Positions 1-7,226 of a stretch of 64,000 nt of DNA are shown here, piece after piece. The stretch spans positions 11,717 through 75,716 of the forward strand of contig JBBRAH010000011.1 of assembly GCA_038206985.1 (NCBI GenBank). Direction: 5' to 3'. The translations under genes were made by a program, and so were the position numbers. The notes below the pieces were generated by a model that was not told the origin of the DNA, did no database searches, and worked only from the letters and a program-made list of their open reading frames with translations. This stretch comes from CAXMST01 sp038206985. GTDB lineage: Bacteria; Actinomycetota; Thermoleophilia; Solirubrobacterales; 70-9. The stretch's first letter is position 1. Each line of letters opens with the position of its first letter.

Positions 1-1
1 C

Positions 2-301
2 TGGCCGGGGCAGACGGCCGACTGGCAGTGGTGCGCCCGCTTCAACTACCAGGTGATCGAAAGGCGCGGGACCGGTGGCGGCAACTTCCGGGCGCTGTAT
101 GCACGCTTCCTCGAGGAGGTCGGCATGGGGGAGGCCGCGAGGCTTGCCGGCGAGGCGGCGACGTCGTGGACGGCGCTCGCGGGGGAGCTGTTTGCGGCCA
201 GCGAGAGCGAGGAGCCCGAGGCGCGCCTCTGGCAGGCGGTGGGCAGTGCGGCCGCCGCGGTGCTCGAGGCCGAGCAGCGGCTCTGGGATGAGCTCGGCTG
301 A
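2..301 (+). CDS. C-terminal fragment, BtrH/DUF4872-like protein (5' end outside window)
   Basis: The reading frame is open from base 2 to a TGA at 299-301, so about 99 C-terminal residues are seen. The stretch contains IERRGTGGGNFRALYARFLE, which I recall as typical of the DUF4872 domain that follows the BtrH N-terminal domain in peptidyl or acyl transfer proteins. The rest is an Ala/Glu-rich helical tail ending WDELG. The start codon lies upstream of the window. The family call rests on one remembered motif and is tentative; the reading frame is well supported by its codon use and its position 10 bases before the next gene on the same strand. Confidence 0.5.
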   Translation, partial: WPGQTADWQWCARFNYQVIERRGTGGGNFRALYARFLEEVGMGEAARLAGEAATSWTALAGELFAASESEEPEARLWQAVGSAAAAVLEAEQRLWDELG

Positions 302-311
302 GGCTGGGTCC

Positions 312-980
312 ATGCAGCTCAGCCCCGTCGAGATTCGCATCATCGGTTGTCTGTTGGAGAAGCAGCGGACCACGCCGGACGGCTACCCACTCTCCCTGAA
401 CGCGCTGCGCGCCGCCTGTAACCAGTCAACCAACCGCGATCCGGTGGTCGACTACGACGAGGCGACGATCCGTGAGGCGCTCGGCGAGCTCGGTCGCCGG
501 CACTGGATCCGCTCGGCCAGCGGCCACGGCGGACGGGCGCTCAAGTACCGGCACCTGCTGGGCGACGAGCTACCGCTCCCCGAACCGCAGCTCTCGCTGC
601 TCGCCGTGCTGATGCTGCGCGGCGCCCAGACACCCGGAGAGCTGAAGCAGCGGGTCGAGCGGCTGCATCCCTTTCCCGACCTGGCCGCCGCGATGGATGG
701 CCTCGAAGGCCTGGTGGAGCGCAAGCTCGTCGCGCGCCTACCGCGCCGCCCCGGCCAGAAGGAGGAGCGCTACGAGCAGCTGCTGGGGGGTGACGCCGAG
801 GGGGAGGATGCGGCTGCGGGCAACGTGGAGCCTGACGGGCCCTCGGCGGTAGAGCCACCCAGGGTCGCGCCGCCGGTCGCGGGCTCAGGCGAGCTCCAGG
901 CGCTACAGCGCACGATCGCCGAGTTGGGCGAGCGCCTGGAGGCGGTCGAGCGCCGCCTCGATGCGCGCGAAGGCTCCTGA
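312..980 (+). CDS. YceH family protein (DUF480), tandem winged-helix
   Basis: A 222-residue protein that opens MQLSPVEIRIIGCLLEKQ and continues TPDGYPLSLNALRAACNQ, the signature of the YceH/DUF480 family, with two predicted winged-helix modules (about residues 5-80 and 90-165). Molecular function is not established for the family. The C-terminal 60 residues are an acidic linker followed by a coiled coil (LQALQRTIAELGERLEAVERRL). The ATG at 312 begins the conserved domain; longer frames upstream overlap the preceding gene and are not domain sequence. It sits 10 bases after the preceding gene and is probably cotranscribed with it. Confidence 0.88.
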   Translation: MQLSPVEIRIIGCLLEKQRTTPDGYPLSLNALRAACNQSTNRDPVVDYDEATIREALGELGRRHWIRSASGHGGRALKYRHLLGDELPLPEPQLSLLAVLMLRGAQTPGELKQRVERLHPFPDLAAAMDGLEGLVERKLVARLPRRPGQKEERYEQLLGGDAEGEDAAAGNVEPDGPSAVEPPRVAPPVAGSGELQALQRTIAELGERLEAVERRLDAREGS

Positions 981-1038
981 TCAGGGACGACCAAACATGG
1001 TGGGACGCACGAGCTCGGCAGCGGCCGCGCTGGTCACA

Positions 1039-1052
1039 TCGCCAAACGGCGA
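1039..1052. terminator. short hairpin between convergent genes
   Basis: TCGCC (1039-1043) and GGCGA (1048-1052) form a 5-bp stem with an AAAC loop in the gap between the convergent yceH-like and DUF3107-like genes. No T-run follows, so termination is only suggested by its place. Confidence 0.3.
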
Positions 1053-1063
1053 AGCGGGCCTGA

Positions 1064-1279
1064 CTAGGAGCCGAAGCCGACCGAGTGGGCGCCGGCCGCG
1101 ACCCGCACGAAGGCGACCTTGCCAAGGTCGATGTCGACCTCACCGTCGTCGGTGGTGACCGTCACCCAGCCACCGTCGGAGAGCTTCTTGCGCAGGGTGC
1201 CGAGCTCCTTGTCGGCGAGCTTCAGGGTGATCACCTGGTGGCCTACGAAGCCGACCTCGATCCGAATCATCTCTGCCAT
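1064..1279 (-). CDS. small DUF3107-like protein
   Basis: A 71-residue protein beginning MAEMIRIEVGFVGHQV and ending VAFVRVAAGAHSVGFGS. The overall pattern (short beta-rich protein, a TDDG turn near residue 43, a closing hydrophobic strand and VGFG tail) resembles the actinobacterial DUF3107 family of unknown function. The ATG at 1279 is preceded by GGAGG about 10 bases upstream, inside the end of the epimerase gene. Only one base separates it from the epimerase stop codon, so the two are almost certainly translated from one transcript. The assignment to DUF3107 is by pattern only. Confidence 0.6.
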   Translation of the reverse strand: MAEMIRIEVGFVGHQVITLKLADKELGTLRKKLSDGGWVTVTTDDGEVDIDLGKVAFVRVAAGAHSVGFGS

Positions 1280-1280
1280 T

Positions 1281-1691
1281 TCAATGTCCCTCCGCGGGTT
1301 GCACGATTTCTGTGAGCACGCTGCCGGTCGACTTGGGGTGGACGAAGGCGACCTTGCTGCCCCGGATCCCGGTCCGCGGCTCGCTGTCGATCAGGGTGAC
1401 TCCCTGCTCACCGAGAGCCGCCAGCGTCGCTTCGATATCGCTCACGGCATAGGCGACGTGGTGCAGGCCGGGACCCTTCTTGTCCAGGAACTTGCCGACG
1501 GGCGTGTCGGGAGCGAGCGGTGCGAGTAGCTCCACGTGGCCGTCGCCGACGTCGAGCAGCACTGCTTCGACACCCTGTTCGGTGACCGTCTCGCGGTGCA
1601 CCAGGGGCATCCCGAACGCACCCTCATACAGCGCGATCGCGGCCTCGAGGTCCGCCACGGCGACACCGACATGATCGATTCGACCAAACAT
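1281..1691 (-). CDS. mce: methylmalonyl-CoA epimerase
   Basis: A 136-residue glyoxalase/VOC-fold protein. It opens with RIDHVGVAVADLEAAIALYEG and carries GPGLHHVAYAVSDIEATLAAL in the middle and TEIVQPAEGH at the end, matching methylmalonyl-CoA epimerases; His7, the HHV pair and the Glu of LTEIV are the expected cobalt/metal ligands. It interconverts (2R)- and (2S)-methylmalonyl-CoA in propionate, odd-chain and branched amino-acid catabolism. Length is normal for the family. The mutase genes are not in this window. The start ATG lies 8 bases after a TAGACT box, which suggests a leaderless message. Confidence 0.93.
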   Translation of the reverse strand: MFGRIDHVGVAVADLEAAIALYEGAFGMPLVHRETVTEQGVEAVLLDVGDGHVELLAPLAPDTPVGKFLDKKGPGLHHVAYAVSDIEATLAALGEQGVTLIDSEPRTGIRGSKVAFVHPKSTGSVLTEIVQPAEGH

Positions 1692-1699
1692 CGGCTCGG

Positions 1700-1705
1700 A
1701 GTCTA
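1700..1705 (-). promoter_or_regulatory. -10 box of epimerase gene (leaderless type)
   Basis: TAGACT on the minus strand with an 8-base gap to the ATG at 1691. Transcription would begin at or next to the start codon. Confidence 0.6.
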
Positions 1706-1748
1706 TTCGGCGCGCTCCGCCAGCCCCGCGACGGTCTCCGGGCCACTC

Positions 1749-3059
1749 TCAGCCGGCGAGGATGCGCGCCTTCTCGGCCGCGAGCTCCTCGTCGTCGAGC
1801 AGGCCCTGTTCGCGGAGCTTCCCCAGGCGTTCGAGCCGCGCGAGCCGCTGCTCCTCAGCGGCGTCCTCCATTCCACCCGCTCCGGCGGGGATCGCGCGTC
1901 GTCTGTCGACCACCCCGCCCGCCCAATCGCGGAAGCGGTGCAACGTGTCGCCGTGCTGCGCGTCCGGGTGCTCCTCCGCGGCCTGGCGGCGCAGGGATAG
2001 GAGCCCGAGAATGGCGAGAGCGGTGAGGATCGTCAGGGTCAGGACGGCGCGCAGTCCGTGGGTCGGAGCGGCGGCGAAGTAGATCAGGGCGGCGAGCACC
2101 AGGACTCCGTAGAAGTAGGCGGGGTGGTCGCGCAGGTTGGGCGCAAGGGCGCGGCGGACGCCGACCGCCAGGCCGTTTGGCGAGCCAAGCCAGGCGGCGA
2201 TCACGAAAAGCGCGCCGTAGACGATCACCGTGGTAGCGATGCTGGTCAGCAGTGAGGTGCCTATCGACCAGGTCGCGTCGATCTGCGGCCGTACGGAGTC
2301 GGTTGCCGCGAGAGCGTTCGTCACCTCGTCGCCGGCGAGCGCTCTGATCGCGAGGATTGCCACTCCCGCGCCGATCAAGCAGAGGCCGGTGGTGAGGATC
2401 GCAGTCCCTCGCCGGCCCCTGGCCAGGTAGATCGCGAGCGCGTAGCTGAGCAGGGCGAGAATCGTGAAGACGAACGCCAGGCCGTGGATCAGGCGAGCCA
2501 CCGTCTGCACGGTCCCCAGCTGCCCCTGATCGAGGATCGGCAGGTTGGCGACGCTCTCGGGAACCCTCTCGCCGGTCCCGTCCCCGATCCCGATCCGCTG
2601 GCTGACGGCCGCGGCGAGCGGGCGCAGCTCGAGGGTCACGTTGCCGTTGTCGGTGTTGACGAACTCGCCCTCGTTCTCGATCAGCCGGACGAGCAGTTCG
2701 TGGGCGTCGCGGTTGGCGGTCTCCCAGGCGGATTGCAGCTGCGGCGTGTCGAGTGCCTTGTTCGCGGCCTCTGTGGCTGCGGTCCGCAGCAGCCCGGCCG
2801 CAGGCCCGGCGAGGGGCTTGGCGCGCAGGGGCAGCTGCTCGGCCAGGGCCGCACCTACGTCGACGTTGTTGAAGAGCTCCTCGACCAGGTAGTCGGCGAC
2901 CGCGGACTTGATCGCTTCGTCCTCGAGCAGCTCGCCGCTGGTCTGCACCCACTCCTCGGTGTCGAGGGCCTGACGATCGGTCCAGACCGCGAACACAGCG
3001 AGGACGGTGAGGATCGCGCCCGCCGCGAGCAGGAAGCGCACGGACCACTTATGCCGCAC
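1749..3059 (-). CDS. membrane protein with C-terminal SHOCT domain
   Basis: A 436-residue protein. A first transmembrane helix (about residues 8-25) is followed by a 160-residue extracytoplasmic helical region, then a cluster of four or five further hydrophobic helices (about residues 190-370). The C-terminus, LARLERLGKLREQGLLDDEE, is a SHOCT motif, a short helical oligomerization module common at the ends of actinobacterial membrane proteins. The function of the body is unknown to me. The start used is GTG at 3059; a second GTG at codon 7 is possible. No partner gene is evident; it lies downstream of ftsH on the same strand with a 76-base gap that holds a long G run. Confidence 0.8.
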   Translation of the reverse strand: MRHKWSVRFLLAAGAILTVLAVFAVWTDRQALDTEEWVQTSGELLEDEAIKSAVADYLVEELFNNVDVGAALAEQLPLRAKPLAGPAAGLLRTAATEAANKALDTPQLQSAWETANRDAHELLVRLIENEGEFVNTDNGNVTLELRPLAAAVSQRIGIGDGTGERVPESVANLPILDQGQLGTVQTVARLIHGLAFVFTILALLSYALAIYLARGRRGTAILTTGLCLIGAGVAILAIRALAGDEVTNALAATDSVRPQIDATWSIGTSLLTSIATTVIVYGALFVIAAWLGSPNGLAVGVRRALAPNLRDHPAYFYGVLVLAALIYFAAAPTHGLRAVLTLTILTALAILGLLSLRRQAAEEHPDAQHGDTLHRFRDWAGGVVDRRRAIPAGAGGMEDAAEEQRLARLERLGKLREQGLLDDEELAAEKARILAG

Positions 3060-3135
3060 GGAGGTTATGCCCGGAGCCCGATCGGATCAATCACTGCGGA
3101 GCTGATCGTATTCCGGGGGGGGGAGGGTACGTCGC

Positions 3136-4758
3136 TCAGGTGCCTCGGCCGGGCGGAGGTTCACTCTCGGTGGGCGGCTCGCTCTCCTCGTCGCCTTCGT
3201 TCGCGTCCTGCTTCTCGGTGGCGGCCAGCGCTCCGGCGACCGGGGGAGCGGGGGAGCGGGGACCGTCGAGCCGGGGGCCGAGACGGCGGATGTCGCCGGC
3301 GCGGTGCGAACCCATGATCGCGGCGATCTCCTTGTGCTCGATGCTCTCGTCGGCAAGCAGGCGCTCTGCGATCTCGTCGAGCAGGTCGCGGTGGTCGGTG
3401 ATCAGCCGGTGGGCGCCGCGGTAGGCCTCCTCGGCGATCTCCTGGACCTCCTCGTCGCGGCGCTGGCGCATCATCTCCGAGACGTTCCAATCGTTGGCCG
3501 GGACCTGATGGGAGCGGATCGAGGTGCCCATGCCGTACTCGTAGACCATGCCACGGGCGATCATCGTCACCTTCGAGAGATCGTCGGAGGCACCGGTCGT
3601 GATCCGGCCGAACGTGATCTGTTCGGCCACGCGACCGGCAAGCAGCACCTTCATGTAGTCGATCAGCTCCTCGCGCGACTTCAGGTAGCGGTCCTCCTTA
3701 GGCAGGTTGAGCGTGTAGCCGAGGGCCTTGCCGCGCGGCACGATCGAGACCTTCTGCACCTTGTCCACCGTCGGCAGCAGCTCGGAGACGAGCGCGTGGC
3801 CGGCCTCGTGCCAGGCGACGACGCGCTTCTCCTGGTCGGTGATCACCTTGCGGCTGGCCAGTCCCGCGACGACCCGCTCGAAGGCGTTGTCGAAATCGAC
3901 CTGACCGACGAAGTCGCGCTTGGCCCGGCCGGCCTGGATCGCAGCCTCGTTGCAGAGGTTGGCGAGGTCCGCGCCCGTGAGCCCGGAGGTGTGCTGGGCG
4001 ACGCGCTTGAGGTCGCAGTCCTGCCCCAGCGGCTTGTCGCGGGTGTGGACGGCGAGGATCTCCTCGCGTCCCTTCAGATCGGGGGGCGGGACGAGCACCT
4101 GGCGGTCGAAGCGCCCGGGCCGCAGGAGCGCCGGGTCGAGCTTCTCGATCAGGTTGGAGGCGGCCATCACGACGATGTTGTCGGAGGCCTCGAAGCCGTC
4201 CATCTCGACCAGCAGCTGGTTCAGGGTCTGGTCGCGCTCGCCGGAGATGTCGGAGCCGCGGACCGCGCCGACCGCGTCGAGCTCGTCGATGAAGAGGATC
4301 GAGGGGGCGTTGTCGCGAGCCTCGCGGAACAGCCGCCGGATCCGGGCCGCGCCGAGGCCGGCGAACATCTCCACGAACGAGGAGGCCGACTGGCTGAAGA
4401 AGTTGGCTCCGGATTCATGCGCGACCGCCTTGGCGAGCATCGTCTTGCCGGTACCGGGAGGGCCGTGGAGCATGATCCCCTTCGGCACCTTGGCTCCAAG
4501 CGCCTTGAATCGTTTCGGGTCGGAGAGGAAGTCGACGACCTCGCGCAGCTCCTCCTTGGTCCCTTCGACACCGGCGATGTCGTCCCACTTGACCTTGCTC
4601 TTGCCCTTCGCCTTGATCTCCTTCGGCTTCGTCTTGGGCATCACCGAGAGCGTCTTGAACATCAAGAAGCAGATCGTGCCCAGGAAGATGACCATGAAGA
4701 GGGGCAGCCAGAGGCTGATCTCGTTGAGGATCTGGTCGGTGTCGATAGCGAGTGGCAT
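3136..4758 (-). CDS. ftsH: FtsH-type AAA+ zinc metalloprotease, short one-helix form
   Basis: A 540-residue ATP-dependent protease. Visible parts: one transmembrane helix (residues 17-39), Walker A GPPGTGKT (99-106), Walker B LFIDELDAVG (155-164), the second region of homology ending LLRPGRFDRQ (211-220), zinc site HEAGH (317-321) and the third-ligand region TGASDD (388-393). The ATG at 4758 has AGGGA 9 bases upstream. Canonical FtsH has two helices enclosing a periplasmic domain of about 70-100 residues; here both the second helix and that domain are missing, so the protein goes straight from one helix to the AAA module. The pore segment reads SSFVEMFAG instead of the usual form with FVG. 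The C-terminal 60 residues are Pro/Glu-rich and acidic. It is likely a paralogue rather than the housekeeping FtsH. Confidence 0.93.
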   Translation of the reverse strand: MPLAIDTDQILNEISLWLPLFMVIFLGTICFLMFKTLSVMPKTKPKEIKAKGKSKVKWDDIAGVEGTKEELREVVDFLSDPKRFKALGAKVPKGIMLHGPPGTGKTMLAKAVAHESGANFFSQSASSFVEMFAGLGAARIRRLFREARDNAPSILFIDELDAVGAVRGSDISGERDQTLNQLLVEMDGFEASDNIVVMAASNLIEKLDPALLRPGRFDRQVLVPPPDLKGREEILAVHTRDKPLGQDCDLKRVAQHTSGLTGADLANLCNEAAIQAGRAKRDFVGQVDFDNAFERVVAGLASRKVITDQEKRVVAWHEAGHALVSELLPTVDKVQKVSIVPRGKALGYTLNLPKEDRYLKSREELIDYMKVLLAGRVAEQITFGRITTGASDDLSKVTMIARGMVYEYGMGTSIRSHQVPANDWNVSEMMRQRRDEEVQEIAEEAYRGAHRLITDHRDLLDEIAERLLADESIEHKEIAAIMGSHRAGDIRRLGPRLDGPRSPAPPVAGALAATEKQDANEGDEESEPPTESEPPPGRGT

Positions 4759-4887
4759 CAGAGTCGTTCCCTGGCGTCCATGCCGGCGGCCGGATGGCCA
4801 CCGGTAGGTCACCCGGTACTTGCTCTTATCGGAGCCTGGCCGAGAAGGTTTAGCCGCGGCTACTGGCGCGGCAGAGGAGGACCGGGC

Positions 4888-5751
4888 CTAGGCTGCTGCG
4901 CCCTCGGCGCTGAGGACCGCGTCCATTGCCGCCGCGCCCACCTTCATCTGCTCGGCGTCGGGCTCACGGGTCGCGAAGAGGCGCTGGATCGCGTCGCCGC
5001 TGAAGTGGATCGCGCGGCCGAGCGCCGAGGCGGGGTGCTTCTCCGCGTAGGCGAAGGTCTCGACGGCCAGCGAGAGGCTGGCGACCGAGGCGATACCGCG
5101 GGCCACCGGCCCCGGCTCGGAGAGGCGATCGAGGATCAGCTGGCCGGCGATCGTGAAGACCATCATCGGCGCGATCAGGTTGGAGCCGCAGCGCTCGTGT
5201 TCCTTGGCGACGTCCGCCGCATCGAGGCCACCCTGCTCGTAGGCGGCGATCGACTTGTGCTCGACGCCGTGGTAGGCGGCCAGCTCGGAGCCGCTCAGCG
5301 CGACGGTGGCCGGCAGCATCCCCAGCAGGGCGGAGACCCCCTCACGCCCGGGGGAGGACTTGGAACCGTCTCTGCCCTTCAGCAGCGTGTTGGCGACGGT
5401 TACGACGCCGGCGGCGGCCACCACCTTCGGGTCCTCGAAGGGCAGGCGGGCCGAGCGCAGGTTGCGGCGCGCGATCGGCACGACGGCGAAGGCCTCGGCC
5501 ATGCGGATCGGTCCGCGGAGCAGGGGGACCTTGGCGACCCGGTTGCCGCCGAAGTCCGGCTTGCGGCCCGAGGCGACGTCGATCTCCCCGGTGGAGGCGT
5601 TGCGCGCGGCGGCGGCCCAGTGGGTGGGGCCGTGGACCAGCAGGCCGTTGCGCATCGCCATGCCGCCCAGTCTCAGCGGGGCTGGACCGTCCGCCGAGTC
5701 GCCGTTGTCGTTGGTGACGGACTCGGGCGGGGGTGTCGGGATCTCGCTCAT
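4888..5751 (-). CDS. DUF1385 family membrane protein
   Basis: A 287-residue protein. The diagnostic segment AAYHGVEHKSIAAYEQGG near the middle, followed by HERCGSNLIAPMMV, matches DUF1385 (YHGAEHK ... HpRCGT), a widely conserved integral membrane family of unknown function in Gram-positive bacteria. Hydrophobic helices are visible around residues 115-160 and 205-240. The start ATG at 5751 is supported by a TAACCT box 7 bases upstream and by loss of family-like sequence before it. It is divergent from rarA, with 73 bases between the two start codons. Confidence 0.85.
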   Translation of the reverse strand: MSEIPTPPPESVTNDNGDSADGPAPLRLGGMAMRNGLLVHGPTHWAAAARNASTGEIDVASGRKPDFGGNRVAKVPLLRGPIRMAEAFAVVPIARRNLRSARLPFEDPKVVAAAGVVTVANTLLKGRDGSKSSPGREGVSALLGMLPATVALSGSELAAYHGVEHKSIAAYEQGGLDAADVAKEHERCGSNLIAPMMVFTIAGQLILDRLSEPGPVARGIASVASLSLAVETFAYAEKHPASALGRAIHFSGDAIQRLFATREPDAEQMKVGAAAMDAVLSAEGAAA

Positions 5752-5758
5752 GCAGTGC

Positions 5759-5764
5759 AGGTTA
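5759..5764 (-). promoter_or_regulatory. -10 box of DUF1385 gene (leaderless type)
   Basis: TAACCT on the minus strand, 7 bases before the ATG at 5751. Confidence 0.55.
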
Positions 5765-5812
5765 GAGCGCCGGGGAAGGCGGCCCGGGTTCGGGAGCATC
5801 CTCCCGAGCCCC

Positions 5813-5818
5813 GATACT
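5813..5818 (+). promoter_or_regulatory. -10 box of rarA (leaderless type)
   Basis: GATACT, one mismatch from TAnnnT-type boxes, 6 bases before the ATG at 5825. It faces away from the DUF1385 promoter about 50 bases off. Confidence 0.45.
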
Positions 5819-5824
5819 GGCCGC

Positions 5825-7201
5825 ATGGAGGGAACTCTCTTCGGCGATGAGGCACAGCCCGGCGGGTCCGCACCCGACGCCCCCGGCCCAGTCGCCGAGC
5901 CCGCGGCGCCGCTGGCGGTTCGCATGCGACCGGCGGGCCTCGAGGATCTCGTGGGCCAGGAGCACCTTCTGCAGCCGGGCTCGGCACTGCGGACGGCGAT
6001 CGAGTCGGGCAATCCGCACTCGATGATTCTGCACGGCCCACCCGGCACGGGCAAGACCACGATCGCCCGGCTGGTCGCCTCGGCCGCGGGCTGGGCCTTC
6101 GAGGAGGAGTCCGCCGTCAACGCGGGTCGGGCCGAGGTGCGGGCGGTGCTCGAGCGGGCCGAGCAACGCCGCAGTGGCGGCGGGCGTCGCACGGTCTTCT
6201 TCCTGGACGAGATCCACCGCTTCAACAAGGCCCAGCAGGACGCGCTGCTGCCGGCGGTCGAGGACGGGCTGATCGTGCTCATCGGCGCGACCACCGAGAA
6301 CCCCTACTTCGAGGTCAACTCGGCGCTGATCTCCCGCTGTCAGGTCTACGAACTGCAGGCTCTGGAGGCGACCGACGTCGCCGATCTGTTGCGCAGGGCG
6401 CTGGCGGATCCGGAACGCGGCCTCGCCAACCCGCCCACGGTCGAGGACGAGGCGATTGAGTTGCTCGCCCACCGCTCCGGCGGCGACGGCCGCGCTGCCC
6501 TCGGGGCGCTCGAGCGGGCGGTGGCGACCGCGAACGCGACGGACGGTGGTGCCGTGGATCTGGCGGCCGCCGAGGACGCGCTGCAGCGCAAGGCGGTTCG
6601 CTACGACCGCAAGGGCGATCGCCACTACGACTACATCTCGGCCTGGATCAAGGCGACCCGGGGCTCCGATCCCGACGCCTCGATCTACTACCTGGCGGCG
6701 ATGCTCGAGGGCGGGGAGGATCCGCGCTTCATCGCCCGCCGGATGGTGATCTTCGCCTCCGAGGACGTCGGCAACTCGGATCCCCAGGCGCTGCTCGTGG
6801 CGACGGCAGCGGGCGCCGCGGTGGATCGCGTCGGCCTGCCGGAATGTCGGATCAACCTCGCCCAGGCCGCCGTCTATCTGGCGCTGGCTTCGAAATCGAA
6901 CGCCTCCTACGCGGCCCTCGGGCACGCCATCTCCGCGATCCGCCGCGACGGCGCGCTCGACCCGCCCGCCTACCTGCGCGATGCCAGCTACGAGGGCGCT
7001 GAGGCCCTCGGGCGAGGCCAGGGCTACGAGTACCCGCACGACGCCCCCGAGGGTGTGGCCTCCCAGCGGCTGCTCCCCGAAGCGATCGCCGATCGCCGCT
7101 TCTTCGAGCCCACCGACCGCGGCTGGGAGGCCGCGGCCGTCACCGCGCTCGAAGGCCGCCGCCGCGTCTCGGGCGGAGGCCCACCCGTCCCGTCTGGCTG
7201 A
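5825..7201 (+). CDS. rarA: replication-associated recombination protein RarA (MgsA family AAA+ ATPase)
   Basis: A 458-residue clamp-loader-like ATPase that acts at stalled replication forks. Walker A GPPGTGKT lies near residues 70-77, Walker B FFLDEIHRFNKAQQDALLP near 123-141, sensor 1 ATTENPYFEVN near 156-166, and the family's C-terminal tetramerization region carries GSDPDASIYYLAAMLEGGED and IFASEDVGNSDP. An N-terminal extension of about 30 Ala/Pro-rich residues starts MEGTLFGDE. The ATG at 5825 is chosen because a -10-like box sits 6 bases before it and the longer frame upstream is antisense to the DUF1385 gene. Confidence 0.95.
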   Translation: MEGTLFGDEAQPGGSAPDAPGPVAEPAAPLAVRMRPAGLEDLVGQEHLLQPGSALRTAIESGNPHSMILHGPPGTGKTTIARLVASAAGWAFEEESAVNAGRAEVRAVLERAEQRRSGGGRRTVFFLDEIHRFNKAQQDALLPAVEDGLIVLIGATTENPYFEVNSALISRCQVYELQALEATDVADLLRRALADPERGLANPPTVEDEAIELLAHRSGGDGRAALGALERAVATANATDGGAVDLAAAEDALQRKAVRYDRKGDRHYDYISAWIKATRGSDPDASIYYLAAMLEGGEDPRFIARRMVIFASEDVGNSDPQALLVATAAGAAVDRVGLPECRINLAQAAVYLALASKSNASYAALGHAISAIRRDGALDPPAYLRDASYEGAEALGRGQGYEYPHDAPEGVASQRLLPEAIADRRFFEPTDRGWEAAAVTALEGRRRVSGGGPPVPSG

Positions 7202-7209
7202 GTGGCCAA

Positions 7210-7215
7210 TATGAT
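7210..7215 (+). promoter_or_regulatory. -10 box of aldehyde dehydrogenase gene
   Basis: TATGAT, 11 bases before the ATG at 7227. A start site 6-7 bases downstream would give a leader of only about 4-5 bases. Confidence 0.5.
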
Positions 7216-7226
7216 CAGCCAGGGCT

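Noticed and set aside
3304..5850. 848-codon plus-strand open frame opposite ftsH and the DUF1385 gene
   Set aside because: It is the antisense of two well-defined genes; its product is low-complexity His/Asp/Arg/Val-rich sequence with no domain, as expected from GC-rich codon structure.
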